Notes: generated from the sequence alone by a model not told the origin. Shown: positions 1-9,918, numbered from the stretch's first letter. The stretch: DNA of 64,000 nt from Mesorhizobium sp. M9A.F.Ca.ET.002.03.1.2 (GCF_003952365.1 NZ_CP034443.1:5139001-5203000); one strand, 5' to 3'. Translations and numbers: made by a program.

Positions 1-141
1 ATGGCGGGAAATAGGCAATGTCCCCTGCTGCCCTCGCGGCGCGAGCGTTGCTCGCAAACTGTTGCCAAAACGTCACGATCGCAGGAGGCAAGGGGCGGTG
101 TATTTGCAACGCCAGACGGATGCCGGGAAAGCCGCTCAAAC

Positions 142-170
142 AAAAAGGCCGCGCATTGCCCGGCCTTTTT
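142..170 (-). terminator. Rho-independent terminator after the FadL-type gene
   Basis: A 10-bp stem (AAAAAGGCCG pairing with CGGCCTTTTT, with a short loop) lies just past the stop codon of the FadL-type gene. It has a T run on the minus strand, and an A run that would also make it work on the plus strand. Confidence 0.75.
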
Positions 171-188
171 GTTATTGAAAACCTATAC

Positions 189-1424
189 TTAGAACTTGAT
201 CTTGACCGAAGCCGAGCCAGCAAGGAGCAGATCGTCGCCGTATGTGTAGGTAATGGCATTTGCCGTGTCGCCAGCACCGGTGAAGGTCGACGATCCGCTG
301 GTCAGCACGCCGATCGAGCCACCAAGTCTGACCTCGATCTTTTCGTTCGGCGAATAGGAGATGCCGCTGGCCACGGACCAGGTGTCCGACTGATAGCCGG
401 AAGTCGTCGAGGTTCCACGATCCCAGGTCAGCGAAACCGCGCCCGACAATTGGTCGGTGAACTTGTGAGCTATACCGCCCGAAATCGTCCAGCCGTCGCG
501 ATAGAGTAGGTCGAAAGAAGTGGCAGAGTCTGGTGAACCAGGTATGCCACCGGTTACCGGACTACGGACTCCTTTGATTGGAATGATACCAAGATTGCTC
601 CACTGCTGCCAACGAACCGAGCCGAAGGCCAACCAGCCAGGAGCTATACCGCTCTGCAGCTTGAATTCCACGGCCTGGGGAATCTCGGCGGATGCGGAGA
701 CAGGGAAGACTCCTGTAGAGCCTGGAACCAGATCCGCCGGAGGGGCGCCCCTGAAACCGGTCGTGTCGACGGTTCCCGACAGTCCGTCATATTTGTAGCT
801 CGAATAGTACATCAAGCTTGCGCGCAAGGCGATCTCGGGAATTTCATAGGCGGCGCCCGCGCGCCAACCCCATGCCTCATCGGAAAGCTTGAATTTGCCG
901 AGGCCGGTATTGCCGAAGGCCAGCAGCGTCTGGCGGGACAGAAACGCTTCGACCTCCTGGTAGGAGACGCCGCCGATGAACCGGATGGCGCCCTTGCCGA
1001 CATTTATCTTGTAGGAACAGGTAAGGCCGAAATCATTTGTTTTGACATAGTATTTGACCGCCGTTGGCGAATAGGCGTTGTTCATGCCGAAGTCTGCCTC
1101 CGCACCATACGGTTCCGTATAGGTCGCAAGACAATCCACTGGTTCAAAGATGTTGGCCTTGAAACCGATGCGGGGTACCGCATAGTCGCCCTCAACATCC
1201 ACTTTCGACGTCGACATTCCCGAGCCATCCAAGCGCTGCACATTCTTCAGTGTGCGCTGTGGCGAAACATAGGTGACGCCGGCATCGAACGAATATGGCG
1301 CGGCATCGAACAACTGGTCGATGTTGACACCGCCCCGGTCGAAGCCGCCCGCGTTCGCAACGCCGAAAATGGATAGCGAAAAGCACCCTGCCCCCAGCAG
1401 CGCTTTCAGACGCAAATTACTCAT
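189..1424 (-). CDS. Outer membrane protein transport protein, OmpP1/FadL/TodX family
   Basis: A predicted outer-membrane beta-barrel of 411 residues. Family members carry hydrophobic substrates such as long-chain fatty acids or aromatics across the outer membrane. The start used gives MSNLRLKALLGAG, a short signal peptide ending near VANA-GG, preceded by a GGGAGGGA ribosome site; an upstream start would add ten residues before the signal. The mature part begins with a plug-like segment (residues GGFDRGG onward) and continues as alternating amphipathic strands, ending in a hydrophobic-aromatic C-terminus (VKIKF) typical of barrel proteins. It is transcribed alone and followed by a strong terminator. 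Family assignment is fairly secure; the substrate cannot be read from sequence. Confidence 0.85.
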   Translation of the reverse strand: MSNLRLKALLGAGCFSLSIFGVANAGGFDRGGVNIDQLFDAAPYSFDAGVTYVSPQRTLKNVQRLDGSGMSTSKVDVEGDYAVPRIGFKANIFEPVDCLATYTEPYGAEADFGMNNAYSPTAVKYYVKTNDFGLTCSYKINVGKGAIRFIGGVSYQEVEAFLSRQTLLAFGNTGLGKFKLSDEAWGWRAGAAYEIPEIALRASLMYYSSYKYDGLSGTVDTTGFRGAPPADLVPGSTGVFPVSASAEIPQAVEFKLQSGIAPGWLAFGSVRWQQWSNLGIIPIKGVRSPVTGGIPGSPDSATSFDLLYRDGWTISGGIAHKFTDQLSGAVSLTWDRGTSTTSGYQSDTWSVASGISYSPNEKIEVRLGGSIGVLTSGSSTFTGAGDTANAITYTYGDDLLLAGSASVKIKF

Positions 1425-1620
1425 GAATGTCCCTCCCGAATACGAATGGACCAAGCTAGAACCAATTCAGGTTAACGTCGCAACAACGAATTCTCGATGC
1501 GTACACGTACGCCTTCGCCGATCGTATTCTGGGCAAAGTGACAGCTTTCATGACAAGGCCAGAAAATGGCCCATTAGGATGCAAATCGACGAAAAAATCC
1601 GGAAAACCAGCATAGAACGA

Positions 1621-1679
1621 CGCAAAAACGGCCCGTTTTGCGAGGATCAGGCCCATTGTTACATTATGGCAACAATGGG
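1621..1679. promoter_or_regulatory. Two adjacent inverted repeats upstream of the FadL-type gene
   Basis: The 390-base gap between valS and the FadL-type gene holds no convincing gene. It contains CGCAAAA/TTTTGCG (1621-1627 and 1636-1642) and CCCATTGTT/AACAATGGG (1652-1660 and 1671-1679). Neither is followed by a T run, so they look more like operators for the FadL-type gene than terminators. The regulator is unknown. Confidence 0.35.
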
Positions 1680-1814
1680 GCCAAAACATTCCGTTTACGT
1701 CAAGATTTACGCTGCGGAATGCCTATTTTCGTGGCAGGAAGCCCGTCCAAAACACGAATCCAGAGCATCGTAGAATCGGGTTTTGGGACAATCCGATGCT
1801 TGGACGAAAATAGC

Positions 1815-4598
1815 TCAACCGGCTTCGCGCACCCGCGTCAACGCCACTGAAAGTTTCTCCTGCGCCTCGCGGTACTCACCGAGTTTTTCGCGCTCGGCTT
1901 CCACGACGTCTTCCGGCGCGTTGGCGACGAATTTCTCGTTGGACAGCTTCTTGTGCAGCCGGGCGATCTCCTCGGTCACCTTGACCAGTTCCTTCTGCAG
2001 TCGCGCCGCCTCCGCGGTGAGGTCGATCAGGCTGCCAAGCGGCAAGCAGATGGTCGCCTCGTTGAGCACGATCTGGGCGGAGCCCTTGGGTGCTGCTTCG
2101 CCGAGTGAGATATCGCCGACCCGCGCCAGCCGCTTGATCGCTGAATCCTGGCGTTCGAGCCTGTCGCGCGTCGCTTCGTTGGCGCCGATCACCACCAGCG
2201 GGGCGATCGCCGCCGGCGGCACGTTCATCTCCGAGCGCACGGAGCGGATGCCGGAGACGAGATCGATCAGCCAGTTGATGTCGGCGGCCGCGGCCTCATC
2301 CTCGAAGTCGGGCGACGGCCATGCGGCATGGCAAAGCAGCGACGGCCGTTCCTTGCCCTCGCCGGCCGTCTGCGCCCACAGCTCTTCGGTCATGAACGGC
2401 ATCATCGGGTGCAGCAGCTTGTAGATCTCGTCGAGCACGAAGGCGACGCAAGCCCGGCTTTCGGCCTTGGCGGTCTCGTCCGTGCCCATGAACACCGGCT
2501 TCAACAGTTCCAGGTACCAGTCGCAGAACAGGTTCCAGACAAAGCGGTAGGCCGCACCAGCCGCCTCGTTGAAGCGGTATGAGGTGATGCCATCGGTGAT
2601 TTCACCCGCGGTGCGCGTCAGTTCGGTCAGGATCCAGCGGTTGACCGCCAGCTTGGCATCGTTCAGCCAGAAATCGTCGTTTCTCGCGACGTCGTTCATC
2701 TCGGCAAAACGCGTCGCGTTCCACAGCTTGGTGCCGAAATTGCGGTAGCCGGCGATGCGCGCCGGATCGAGCTTCACGTCGCGCCCTTGCGCCGCCATCA
2801 CCGCCAGCGTGAAGCGCAGCGCGTCGGCGCCGTATTCGTCGATGAGATCGAGCGGGTCGATGACGTTGCCTTTCGACTTCGACATCTTCTGCCCGTTCTT
2901 GTCGCGCACCAGCGCGTGCATATAGACGGTGTGGAACGGCTCCTCCTCCATGAAGTGCAGGCCCATCATCATCATGCGGGCGACCCAGAAGAAGATCAGG
3001 TCGAAGCCGGTCACCAGCACGTCGGTCTGGTAGTAGGTCTTCAGCTCCGGCGTCTGGTCCGGCCAGCCAAGCGTCGAGAACGGCCATAGCGCCGACGAGA
3101 ACCATGTGTCGAGCACATCCTCGTCGCGAGTCAGGATATCGCCCGGCTTGAAGTTCTCGAGCTTGTCCTCGACCCAGGCCTTCCACGGCCCCTCCAGCGC
3201 CAGATAATATTCGATCGCCGCTGCGAGCGCCTCTTCCTCGGTCTTCTCGACGAAGACACGCCCGTCCGGCCCATACCAGGCGGGGATCTGGTGTCCCCAC
3301 CAGAGTTGGCGCGAGATGCACCAGGGTTCGATGTTCTCCATCCACTGGAAGTAAGTCTTCTCCCAGCTGCCGGGTATGATCTTGGTGCGGCCTTCGCGCA
3401 CGGACGCGATCGCCGGCTTGGCGAGTTCGGCCGCGTTGACATACCACTGGTCGGTCAGGAGCGGCTCGATCGGCACGCCGCCGCGATCGCCATGCGGCAC
3501 GGCATGGCGATGCGGCTCGACCTTTTCGAGGAAACCGCCCGCCTCCATCAGCTCGACGATCTTCTTGCGCGCGACGAAACGATCGAGGCCGTCGAGCGCA
3601 TCCCAGACGGCCTGGCGTTCGGGCGTCACCTCCAGCCCGGCGAGGAAGTCGTCATTGTCCGTGAGGGCGACCGCCGCCTCCACGGTGAGGATGTTGATCG
3701 CCGGCAGCTTGTGGCGCTTGCCAACCTCGAAGTCGTTGAAATCATGCGCCGGCGTGATCTTGACCGCGCCTGAGCCCTTTTCCGGATCGGAATATTCGTC
3801 CGCCACCACCGGGATCTTGCGGCCGACGATCGGCAGGACGAGATTCTTGCCAACCAAATGCCGAAAACGCTCGTCGTCGGGATGCACCGCCACCGCCGTA
3901 TCGCCCAGCATCGTCTCGGGGCGCGTCGTCGCCACGGTGATGAAAGTCTTCGGATTTTCCGGATCGAAGGCTTCGCCCTCGACCGGATAGCGGAAATGCC
4001 AGAGATTGCCGTTGACCTCCTGCTGCTCGACCTCGAGGTCGGAGATGGCCGTAAGCAGCTTCGGATCCCAGTTCACAAGGCGCTTGTCCTTGTAGATCAG
4101 CCCTTCCTTGTAGAGCGTGACGAACACTTCGAGCACCGCCTTGGACAGCCCCTCGTCCATGGTGAAGCGCTCACGGCTCCAGTCGGCCGAAGCGCCGAGC
4201 CGCTTCAACTGGTTGAGGATCGCGCCGCCGGATTCGGCCTTCCACTCCCAGACCTTCTCGATGAACTCACCGCGCGTCAGGTCGCGGCGATGGATCTGCT
4301 TCTCCATGAGCTGGCGCTCGACCACCATCTGCGTGGCGATGCCGGCATGGTCCATGCCGGGCTGCCACAGCACGTTCTTGCCACGCATGCGCTCGAAGCG
4401 CACCAGGATGTCCTGCAGCGTGTTGTTGAGCGCATGGCCCATATGCAGCGAGCCGGTGACGTTCGGCGGCGGGATGACGATGGTGAAGGCTTCCGCGCCC
4501 TCCTCGGCGCCGGCGCCGGCGCGAAACGCGTCGGCCTCCTCCCAGATTTTGGCGATCTTCGGCTCGACGATTTTGGCGTCGTAGGTTTTTTCGAGCAT
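1815..4598 (-). CDS. valS: Valine--tRNA ligase
   Basis: A class I aminoacyl-tRNA synthetase that charges tRNA-Val in the cytoplasm; its editing domain removes threonine. The 927-residue length is normal for the family. The HIGH signature appears as HMGH near residues 52-55, after the PPPNVTGSL motif, and the KMSKS loop (KMSKSKGN) lies near residue 570. The anticodon-binding domain follows, and the C-terminus is a charged coiled coil (ELVKVTEEIARLHKKL region) as in other valyl enzymes. The gene is intact. It sits with a PopZ-like gene, tolC and pcm, an order common in Rhizobiales. Confidence 0.98.
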   Translation of the reverse strand: MLEKTYDAKIVEPKIAKIWEEADAFRAGAGAEEGAEAFTIVIPPPNVTGSLHMGHALNNTLQDILVRFERMRGKNVLWQPGMDHAGIATQMVVERQLMEKQIHRRDLTRGEFIEKVWEWKAESGGAILNQLKRLGASADWSRERFTMDEGLSKAVLEVFVTLYKEGLIYKDKRLVNWDPKLLTAISDLEVEQQEVNGNLWHFRYPVEGEAFDPENPKTFITVATTRPETMLGDTAVAVHPDDERFRHLVGKNLVLPIVGRKIPVVADEYSDPEKGSGAVKITPAHDFNDFEVGKRHKLPAINILTVEAAVALTDNDDFLAGLEVTPERQAVWDALDGLDRFVARKKIVELMEAGGFLEKVEPHRHAVPHGDRGGVPIEPLLTDQWYVNAAELAKPAIASVREGRTKIIPGSWEKTYFQWMENIEPWCISRQLWWGHQIPAWYGPDGRVFVEKTEEEALAAAIEYYLALEGPWKAWVEDKLENFKPGDILTRDEDVLDTWFSSALWPFSTLGWPDQTPELKTYYQTDVLVTGFDLIFFWVARMMMMGLHFMEEEPFHTVYMHALVRDKNGQKMSKSKGNVIDPLDLIDEYGADALRFTLAVMAAQGRDVKLDPARIAGYRNFGTKLWNATRFAEMNDVARNDDFWLNDAKLAVNRWILTELTRTAGEITDGITSYRFNEAAGAAYRFVWNLFCDWYLELLKPVFMGTDETAKAESRACVAFVLDEIYKLLHPMMPFMTEELWAQTAGEGKERPSLLCHAAWPSPDFEDEAAAADINWLIDLVSGIRSVRSEMNVPPAAIAPLVVIGANEATRDRLERQDSAIKRLARVGDISLGEAAPKGSAQIVLNEATICLPLGSLIDLTAEAARLQKELVKVTEEIARLHKKLSNEKFVANAPEDVVEAEREKLGEYREAQEKLSVALTRVREAG

Positions 4599-4882
4599 GA
4601 AAAGAGGTCCGAGCTGTCGGGATGTGTTGGGTTCGGTGTAAATCGGAAGGCAGTTGGCAAGTCAACCGCAAGGGAGCGGCAGATGGCAACGGCTCATAGA
4701 TAGCGCCTGGGCGGCTTCAGGCAACTCACCGGATACGATGCCGACGCAGCCGCCCCTTGACCACAGACCGTAAACCACCATAGCTTGCCGGTGCTGCTGT
4801 AGGGCGCATCGGCTTCGGCCGGAGGGGCATTGCCCGCCTACGACACCTTCAACCCCTCAATCAATGCGCCCAATCTTCGAAC

Positions 4883-5527
4883 ATGCCGAATCTCGAGACC
4901 TTCAGGAAACAGGCCCAGCTTTACCTGCGCTGGCATCGCGAGCGGTATTATCCCGTCGCGGATGCGATCGGTTCGATACTGCCGCGCTTCCGCCACCTGA
5001 CCGACCGCCAAATCCTGGATCACGGCTTCAAGCTCGCCGATGCACAGGAACTGGTCTCCAGGAAAGCGGGCTTCGAAAACTGGCAGGCGCTGAAGAAAGG
5101 CCTTCAAACCATGACCGACCGCACGCCACCGGATGCAGAAAAACCCTTCCTCGCCTTTGCCGAGCCCCAGCTTTTCGTTTCCGACGTAGACGCAGCCTGC
5201 GCGTTCTATCGCCAAAAACTAGGCTTCCGGACGCGGTTCACCTATGGCGAACCGCCCTTCTACGCCCAGGTCATCCGCGATGGCGCACGCTTGAACCTGC
5301 GCCATGTCGACAAGCCTCTGTTCGACAAAAGCCCCAGGGCCAATGAGGATCTGCTGTCGGCGACGATCGTGCTCGACGCCATCAAGCCGCTGTTCCTGGA
5401 ATATCAGGCGGCCGGGGTCAGCTTTCATCAGACATTGCGGACCGAGCCGTGGGGGGCCCGCACCTTCATCGTGGCAGATCCCGACGGAAACCTGATCGCC
5501 TTCGCTACATCGGCCCAGGGCCGCTGA
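4883..5527 (+). CDS. Glyoxalase/VOC-domain protein with N-terminal helical extension
   Basis: A 214-residue protein. About 70 N-terminal residues form a helical region (ETFRKQAQLYLRWHRERYY) of the kind that precedes some rhizobial glyoxalase-like proteins. Residues 85-210 are a vicinal-oxygen-chelate fold: the strand FAEPQLFVSDV, the helix ACAFYRQKLGF and the closing motif FIVADPDGNLIAF. The fold is used by metal-dependent dioxygenases, glyoxalases and antibiotic-binding proteins, so the substrate is open. It stands alone between two minus-strand genes. The 284 bases upstream hold no recognisable gene. Confidence 0.85.
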   Translation: MPNLETFRKQAQLYLRWHRERYYPVADAIGSILPRFRHLTDRQILDHGFKLADAQELVSRKAGFENWQALKKGLQTMTDRTPPDAEKPFLAFAEPQLFVSDVDAACAFYRQKLGFRTRFTYGEPPFYAQVIRDGARLNLRHVDKPLFDKSPRANEDLLSATIVLDAIKPLFLEYQAAGVSFHQTLRTEPWGARTFIVADPDGNLIAFATSAQGR

Positions 5528-5595
5528 GCCGCGGGGCCAACAAAAACGCCGCCAGCGCGGCGGCGTTCCCATCCGTTGACCGACGGAAATTGTTA

Positions 5596-6414
5596 CTACG
5601 CGCCGCGCGCCACGCGTTCGATTTCCTCGCGCACCAGCCGCTCGACCAGCGTCGGCAGATTGTTGTCCAGCCAGTCCTGCAGCATGGGCCTGAGCATCTC
5701 CTCGGCCATCTCGTCGAAGGTTTTCTTACTGCGGCTGGCGAACGCATCGGAAAGCTCGCCGAAGGCGGCGGCAACCTGCCGGCCCGTATGCTCAGAAAGG
5801 ATCGCCGGACGAGCCGGCGGTGCCTCGCTTGCCGCCGGGCCGGCCGGCGCGTTTGGCGGCGGGGCCGGCTCGAAAGCGGGTTCGGCCGCTTCCTCGAAAA
5901 CCTCGGCCTTCGGTTCAGCGTCCGGTGTCTGCCACACCTCGGCCCTGTCGGGCTTGGTCACGGTCATCGCCTCGCCGACTGCGGCGATGTCACGCCGCCA
6001 ATCGGCGACGATGCTATCGGTCGTCTCCGCTGCCCTTGCCGTCGCAGGCGCATCCGGCTTGACTGCCGACTTGGCAGCGGCCTTGTCACCCGCAAGCGTC
6101 ACCGGCGCTTCGGCCGGAGTCGGATTGGAGCGCACCAGCGGCTCCATGCGCGCAATCACAGGCTCGACGGCCGATGGTTGCGCCTCCGCCTGCGTAGCCG
6201 GCTTTCCGGTGTCTGGCGCGGCTCGCAGTTCGACGCGAAAAGCATCGACCTTCGGTGCCGGCACGACCGCCGGCGCCGGCTCCAGATCCTGGCGCAGGTC
6301 TTCCGCTTCGTCCGGAAGCTTGCGGCCGGTATCGCTGTCCTCGATGATCCTCCTGATGGAAGCCAGTATCTCTTCCATGGAAGGTTCGCGCTGCACGCTG
6401 CTTGCCGTAGCCAT
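5596..6414 (-). CDS. PopZ-family (DUF2497) polar organizing protein
   Basis: A 272-residue acidic, proline/alanine-rich protein. The N-terminal helix EPSMEEILASIRRIIED and the C-terminal pair of helices (LRPMLQDWLDNNLPTLVERLVREEIERVA) are the two conserved parts of PopZ-like DUF2497 proteins; the middle is low-complexity, as expected. In alphaproteobacteria PopZ assembles at cell poles and anchors chromosome-partition and cell-cycle proteins. The ATG at 6414 is preferred to a GTG two codons earlier. The gene lies between tolC and valS, the usual Rhizobiales neighbourhood. Family is secure; polar function is inferred. Confidence 0.88.
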   Translation of the reverse strand: MATASSVQREPSMEEILASIRRIIEDSDTGRKLPDEAEDLRQDLEPAPAVVPAPKVDAFRVELRAAPDTGKPATQAEAQPSAVEPVIARMEPLVRSNPTPAEAPVTLAGDKAAAKSAVKPDAPATARAAETTDSIVADWRRDIAAVGEAMTVTKPDRAEVWQTPDAEPKAEVFEEAAEPAFEPAPPPNAPAGPAASEAPPARPAILSEHTGRQVAAAFGELSDAFASRSKKTFDEMAEEMLRPMLQDWLDNNLPTLVERLVREEIERVARGA

Positions 6415-6595
6415 CGTCACATCCGCCGCCCTTGTGACTCGTTGCAGATTTCCTGTCCGGCAAAAACCGGATTCGAATCATGGCGACAGCGTAACCGACG
6501 GATCGCCCTACGAGAATCCCCAATCTGAGAGCAGATTGGATTTCAACAGATTAGGGTATTTTGATATTCAGCCGGCCTGGCTTGAATCCATACAC

Positions 6596-6633
6596 TGAAA
6601 CGCCGCGCGTCCTTTAGGACACGCGGCGTTTCA
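6596..6633 (-). terminator. Strong hairpin downstream of tolC
   Basis: TGAAACGCCGCG and CGCGGCGTTTCA form a long near-perfect stem around a short loop, 40 bases after the tolC stop codon. It lacks a clear T run, so it may be a stabilising hairpin or a terminator of both strands. Confidence 0.6.
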
Positions 6634-6673
6634 GCACTTCTAATCTGGGCGGAACTTGAAACTGCTGATGCGA

Positions 6674-8065
6674 TCAGCGGCCATCCGGCGTACGCAGGCC
6701 GATCCACTTGTCCTTGACCGCATTGTAATGCTCTTCGGGTCTGTATTTCGTCACCTGAAGGGCGAGACGATCGACCGAAAGATGGCCGATCGCCGAGAGG
6801 ATGGCATAGCTCGCCACCACCAAATCACGTTCCGAACTGGCCTGGTTGATCTTGGCGGTGATGAGGGTGGCCTGGGCGTTGAGAACGTCGAGCGTGGTGC
6901 GCTGGCCGACATTGCGCTCCTCGATGACGCCGCTCAACGCAAGCTGCGCGGCGGCGATCACCTGCCTGTTGGCCACTACGGTTTGCTGGGCGGCAGTGTA
7001 CTGCGTCCACGCCGAGGTCACGGCTTGCCGCACGGTATCGCGGCTGACGTCGACCTCGATCCGCGCCTGACTGAGCGATTCCTTGTTCTGGCGCACCGTC
7101 GCCGAGGTTCGCCCCCCGGAGTAGATCGGCACGGTCAACGTGGCGCCGATGCTGGCCGAATTGGTTGTGCCCTCCTGCCCCGAATTGATGACACCCGGCA
7201 CGGTGTTGCGGTAGGCGCTCGAAACGCCGGCGGAAGCCGAGAGCTGCGGCAGCAGCGCGCCTTCGGCCGATTTCACCGAAAACGCCGCCGCGTCGACCAG
7301 ATGCTGAGTGGCAAGGATGGCGGGGTGCTCGCTGGATGCGATCGCGACCGCCGCATCGAGGTTCCGCGGCAACAGCTTCGACAGCGGCGAAGCGCCCCTG
7401 AGCTTGCCCGGCTCGTCGCCGACGATCTGGCGATAGGTCGCAGCGCTCGCCAGCGCCTGCGCGCGGGCCGCAGCCAATTGCGCTACGGCGGAGGAGCGCT
7501 CGGCATCGGCCTGCGCCACGTCGGTGCGGGTGCCTTCACCGACCTCGAAGCGCGAACGCGCCGCGCGCGCCTGCTCGGTCAGGAATTGCAGGTTCTGCTC
7601 CGTCAATACCGCCACTTGCCGATCGCGAATCACGTCCATGTAGGCGCTTGCCGCGTTGAACAATATGTTCTCTTCGGTGTTGCGCAGGCTCTCGACCGAG
7701 GCGCGGACCCGCGATTCGGCGGCGGCGACATTGTTCCTGGTCTGGAAGCCGTCGAACAGGGTCTGGTCGATCTGGACGCCAAAATTACCCGTGGTCAAGG
7801 CGGTGCTTCGATTCGAGCGATTGTTATGGCTGCTGGAGTAATCGATGCTCGCGGAACCAGTGATGGTCGGGCGCCAGCCAGACTTGGCGATGGCGACGCC
7901 CTCGTCGGTGACACGGACGCCGGCGCGGGCCGAGTTGAGCGAGGAATTGTTCTGGTAGGCCTTAGAAAGTGCGCCAAGGATAGTTTCCGCCGAGGCGGTC
8001 ACTGGAGAAAGCGCGGTCGCCGAAACAAGGACGGCGGCAAAAAGACTCTTGCGTAAAGACGGCAC
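6674..8065 (-). CDS. tolC: TolC-family outer membrane efflux protein
   Basis: The outer-membrane channel partner of tripartite efflux pumps and type I secretion systems. The 463-residue protein begins with a signal peptide (SLFAAVLVSATALSPVTASAE) and then shows the two repeated coiled-coil/strand halves of TolC, for example ILGALSKAYQNNSSLNSARAG near the N-terminus and ALSGVIEERNVGQRTTLDVLNAQATL in the second half. The start is a GTG with GAGGGA upstream. It follows pcm on the same strand, a conserved alphaproteobacterial pair. TolC-type assignment is firm; its pump partners are not in this window. Confidence 0.93.
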   Translation of the reverse strand: MPSLRKSLFAAVLVSATALSPVTASAETILGALSKAYQNNSSLNSARAGVRVTDEGVAIAKSGWRPTITGSASIDYSSSHNNRSNRSTALTTGNFGVQIDQTLFDGFQTRNNVAAAESRVRASVESLRNTEENILFNAASAYMDVIRDRQVAVLTEQNLQFLTEQARAARSRFEVGEGTRTDVAQADAERSSAVAQLAAARAQALASAATYRQIVGDEPGKLRGASPLSKLLPRNLDAAVAIASSEHPAILATQHLVDAAAFSVKSAEGALLPQLSASAGVSSAYRNTVPGVINSGQEGTTNSASIGATLTVPIYSGGRTSATVRQNKESLSQARIEVDVSRDTVRQAVTSAWTQYTAAQQTVVANRQVIAAAQLALSGVIEERNVGQRTTLDVLNAQATLITAKINQASSERDLVVASYAILSAIGHLSVDRLALQVTKYRPEEHYNAVKDKWIGLRTPDGR

Positions 8066-8249
8066 GTAATTCCCTCATTCGTTTTGCATGGGAACCACAC
8101 CGTGCCGGCTTCTCCCATTCGAGCGGCCGGCGCGGTGTGTTTCAGGTTCCCTGCTGTCAGCCCCCAAGAGTACCCCAGTCATGCGGATCAGCAACGATTG
8201 TTCAAACCCAAGCGAACATGACAACGCCTCGGCTGCAAGCCAAAATCAC

Positions 8250-8918
8250 TCAGAACTCGAACGCACGAATACGTTCAAATCCGGGTAGTGGCTTAATTGC
8301 CGCATTAAATGCGCCTCTTCCGGTTACAACCCCCCCTGTTTTAATAAATAATCGGGCGACACCCGAATTCCCCTGCCCCTCGACGGCGACGAGGCGCCCG
8401 CCTTCCGCAAGCTGGTCGAGCAGCGAGCCCGGCACTTTCTCCACACTGCCGCCGATGAAAATGACGTCGTAGGGTGCCCGCGCGGCATGGCCTTCCGGCA
8501 ACGGTCCCTCGACCACGCTGACATTGTCGCAGCCCAGCGCCGAAAGCGTCGACATGGCGGTTTCGGCCAACACCGGGTCGCTTTCCAGCGCGACGACGGA
8601 CTTTGCCAGCCGCGACAGAATCGCCGCCGCATAGCCTGTGCCGCAGCCGACATCGAGCGCCGAATCACCAGGACCGATCTCGGCCAGTTGCATCAGCTTG
8701 GCCAGCGGCGAAGGCTCCATGAGGTAGCGTGGGCCGTCCGCTCCATCGGCAATGCGGATGTCCTCGTCGATATAGGCAAGATCGCGCTGGCCGGGGGCGA
8801 CAAAGGCCTCGCGCGGCACGACAAGCATCGCCTCGAGCAGCGGCGCGCTGGTCACGTCGGTGGTGCGGATCTGGCCATCGACCATTTTCACCCGACGTTC
8901 GGCAAAATCAGCGCTCAT
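8250..8918 (-). CDS. pcm: Protein-L-isoaspartate O-methyltransferase
   Basis: Uses S-adenosylmethionine to methylate isoaspartyl residues in damaged proteins so that they can be repaired. The 222-residue protein starts MSADFAERRVKMVDGQIR, the conserved N-terminus of the alphaproteobacterial family, and carries the SAM-binding motif ALDVGCGTGYAAA. Reading could extend upstream to 9203, but that would run through the tRNA-Cys gene, so the ATG at 8918 is used. It lies upstream of tolC on the same strand. Confidence 0.92.
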   Translation of the reverse strand: MSADFAERRVKMVDGQIRTTDVTSAPLLEAMLVVPREAFVAPGQRDLAYIDEDIRIADGADGPRYLMEPSPLAKLMQLAEIGPGDSALDVGCGTGYAAAILSRLAKSVVALESDPVLAETAMSTLSALGCDNVSVVEGPLPEGHAARAPYDVIFIGGSVEKVPGSLLDQLAEGGRLVAVEGQGNSGVARLFIKTGGVVTGRGAFNAAIKPLPGFERIRAFEF

Positions 8919-9025
8919 GTTCCAACCAATCCGCCCAAAACCAATCTGTTTGCCGCGCCAGGACCGCGACTCGTTTCGACCGGAAACTCGAGCCCCCGGC
9001 GCCGGTGCGCGGGAGCTTGAGCATT

Positions 9026-9099
9026 TGGAGGCCTCGCCCGGAATCGAACCGGGGTGCAAGGATTTGCAGTCCTCTGCGTAACCACTCCGCCACGAGGCC
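9026..9099 (-). tRNA. tRNA-Cys (GCA anticodon)
   Basis: The minus strand folds as a cloverleaf: acceptor GGCCTCG pairs with CGAGGCC, the anticodon loop carries GCA between paired GAGGA/TCCTT flanks, the T arm contains GGTTCGATTCC, the discriminator base is T as usual for tRNA-Cys, and CCA is encoded. The gene is 74 bases long. Confidence 0.97.
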
Positions 9100-9432
9100 T
9101 CATTGCTCCCGGCGTTCCACCCGGTTCCAATAGGTTGCGGCGAAAATGCCGTCAAGCGGCCATGGTGCATTCCGGACGGTTTCCTCAGGGTCCACGTTGC
9201 CACACGTCGAATCGTCGATACGTATGCTGCAATTAATATATTAGTTAATTGTTAAGTAGAATATGGCGACGGGAAGCGCTGGGCATGGACCTTACCTGGG
9301 GAAGCGGGAGGGCCGCCATTCCCAAGGAGATTTGCGAGCGCCTGGAAAAGCACCCCGGCGTTGGCCCAGATTGAGTCAAGCCGGAAAACCGTCCCTTCCC
9401 ATAGGCTTGTCACTTGCCACGTACAAACCCCG
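9100..9432. other. Intergenic region with no recognisable gene
   Basis: Between tRNA-Cys and a small membrane-protein gene. It includes an AT-rich patch (about 9225-9262). No open frame here has family features or a convincing ribosome site. Confidence 0.5.
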
Positions 9433-9693
9433 TCAGTTCGGCCGCCGCCGTCGTTCCCACCACACGACGAGCCGGCGCCGATGGCGGCGCACCAAGGCAA
9501 ACTCGTAGGAAAGCACCAGCAACCCAACTGGTATCATCCAGAAACCCAGGATTGGCAGGAAGCCAAGAATGCCGCCGAAGATCAGCACCGCGCCGATCGC
9601 AATCCTGAGGCCGCGCGAGCGCGGCATGGTGAACTGACGGCCGAAGACCGATATTTTCCGTGCCGGTGGATGGTTGTGGCTTGCTGCGCTCAT
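9433..9693 (-). CDS. Small membrane protein of unknown function
   Basis: An 86-residue protein starting MSAASHNHPPARK. It has one or two hydrophobic segments (IAIGAVLIFGGILGFLPILGFWMIPVGLLVLSYEF) followed by a strongly basic tail (VRRHRRRLVVWWERRRR). This layout resembles small inner-membrane proteins of the PGPGW type found in rhizobia, though the exact PGPGW motif is absent. An upstream start at 9900 would add 69 arginine-rich residues and is unlikely. Function unknown. Confidence 0.6.
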   Translation of the reverse strand: MSAASHNHPPARKISVFGRQFTMPRSRGLRIAIGAVLIFGGILGFLPILGFWMIPVGLLVLSYEFALVRRHRRRLVVWWERRRRPN

Positions 9694-9918
9694 GTCTGGT
9701 TGGCGGTCCCTTCGGGCAAAGTAAAAAACACCACCTGACGAAAGCCGCAACCGCGTTTTCGGTTCCGCGCTCCCCGCCAGACGGCTAATATGAGGGCGCC
9801 AGCACGCGATTGCGAGAAAGCGCCCGGCGAAAAAGCGTCGAAAAAAAATACGAAATGCTTCTTTGCAAAGCCGAAACGGGTTTGCTATAGGCTGCGCCAC
9901 TCACATGAGAGCCTCTGT

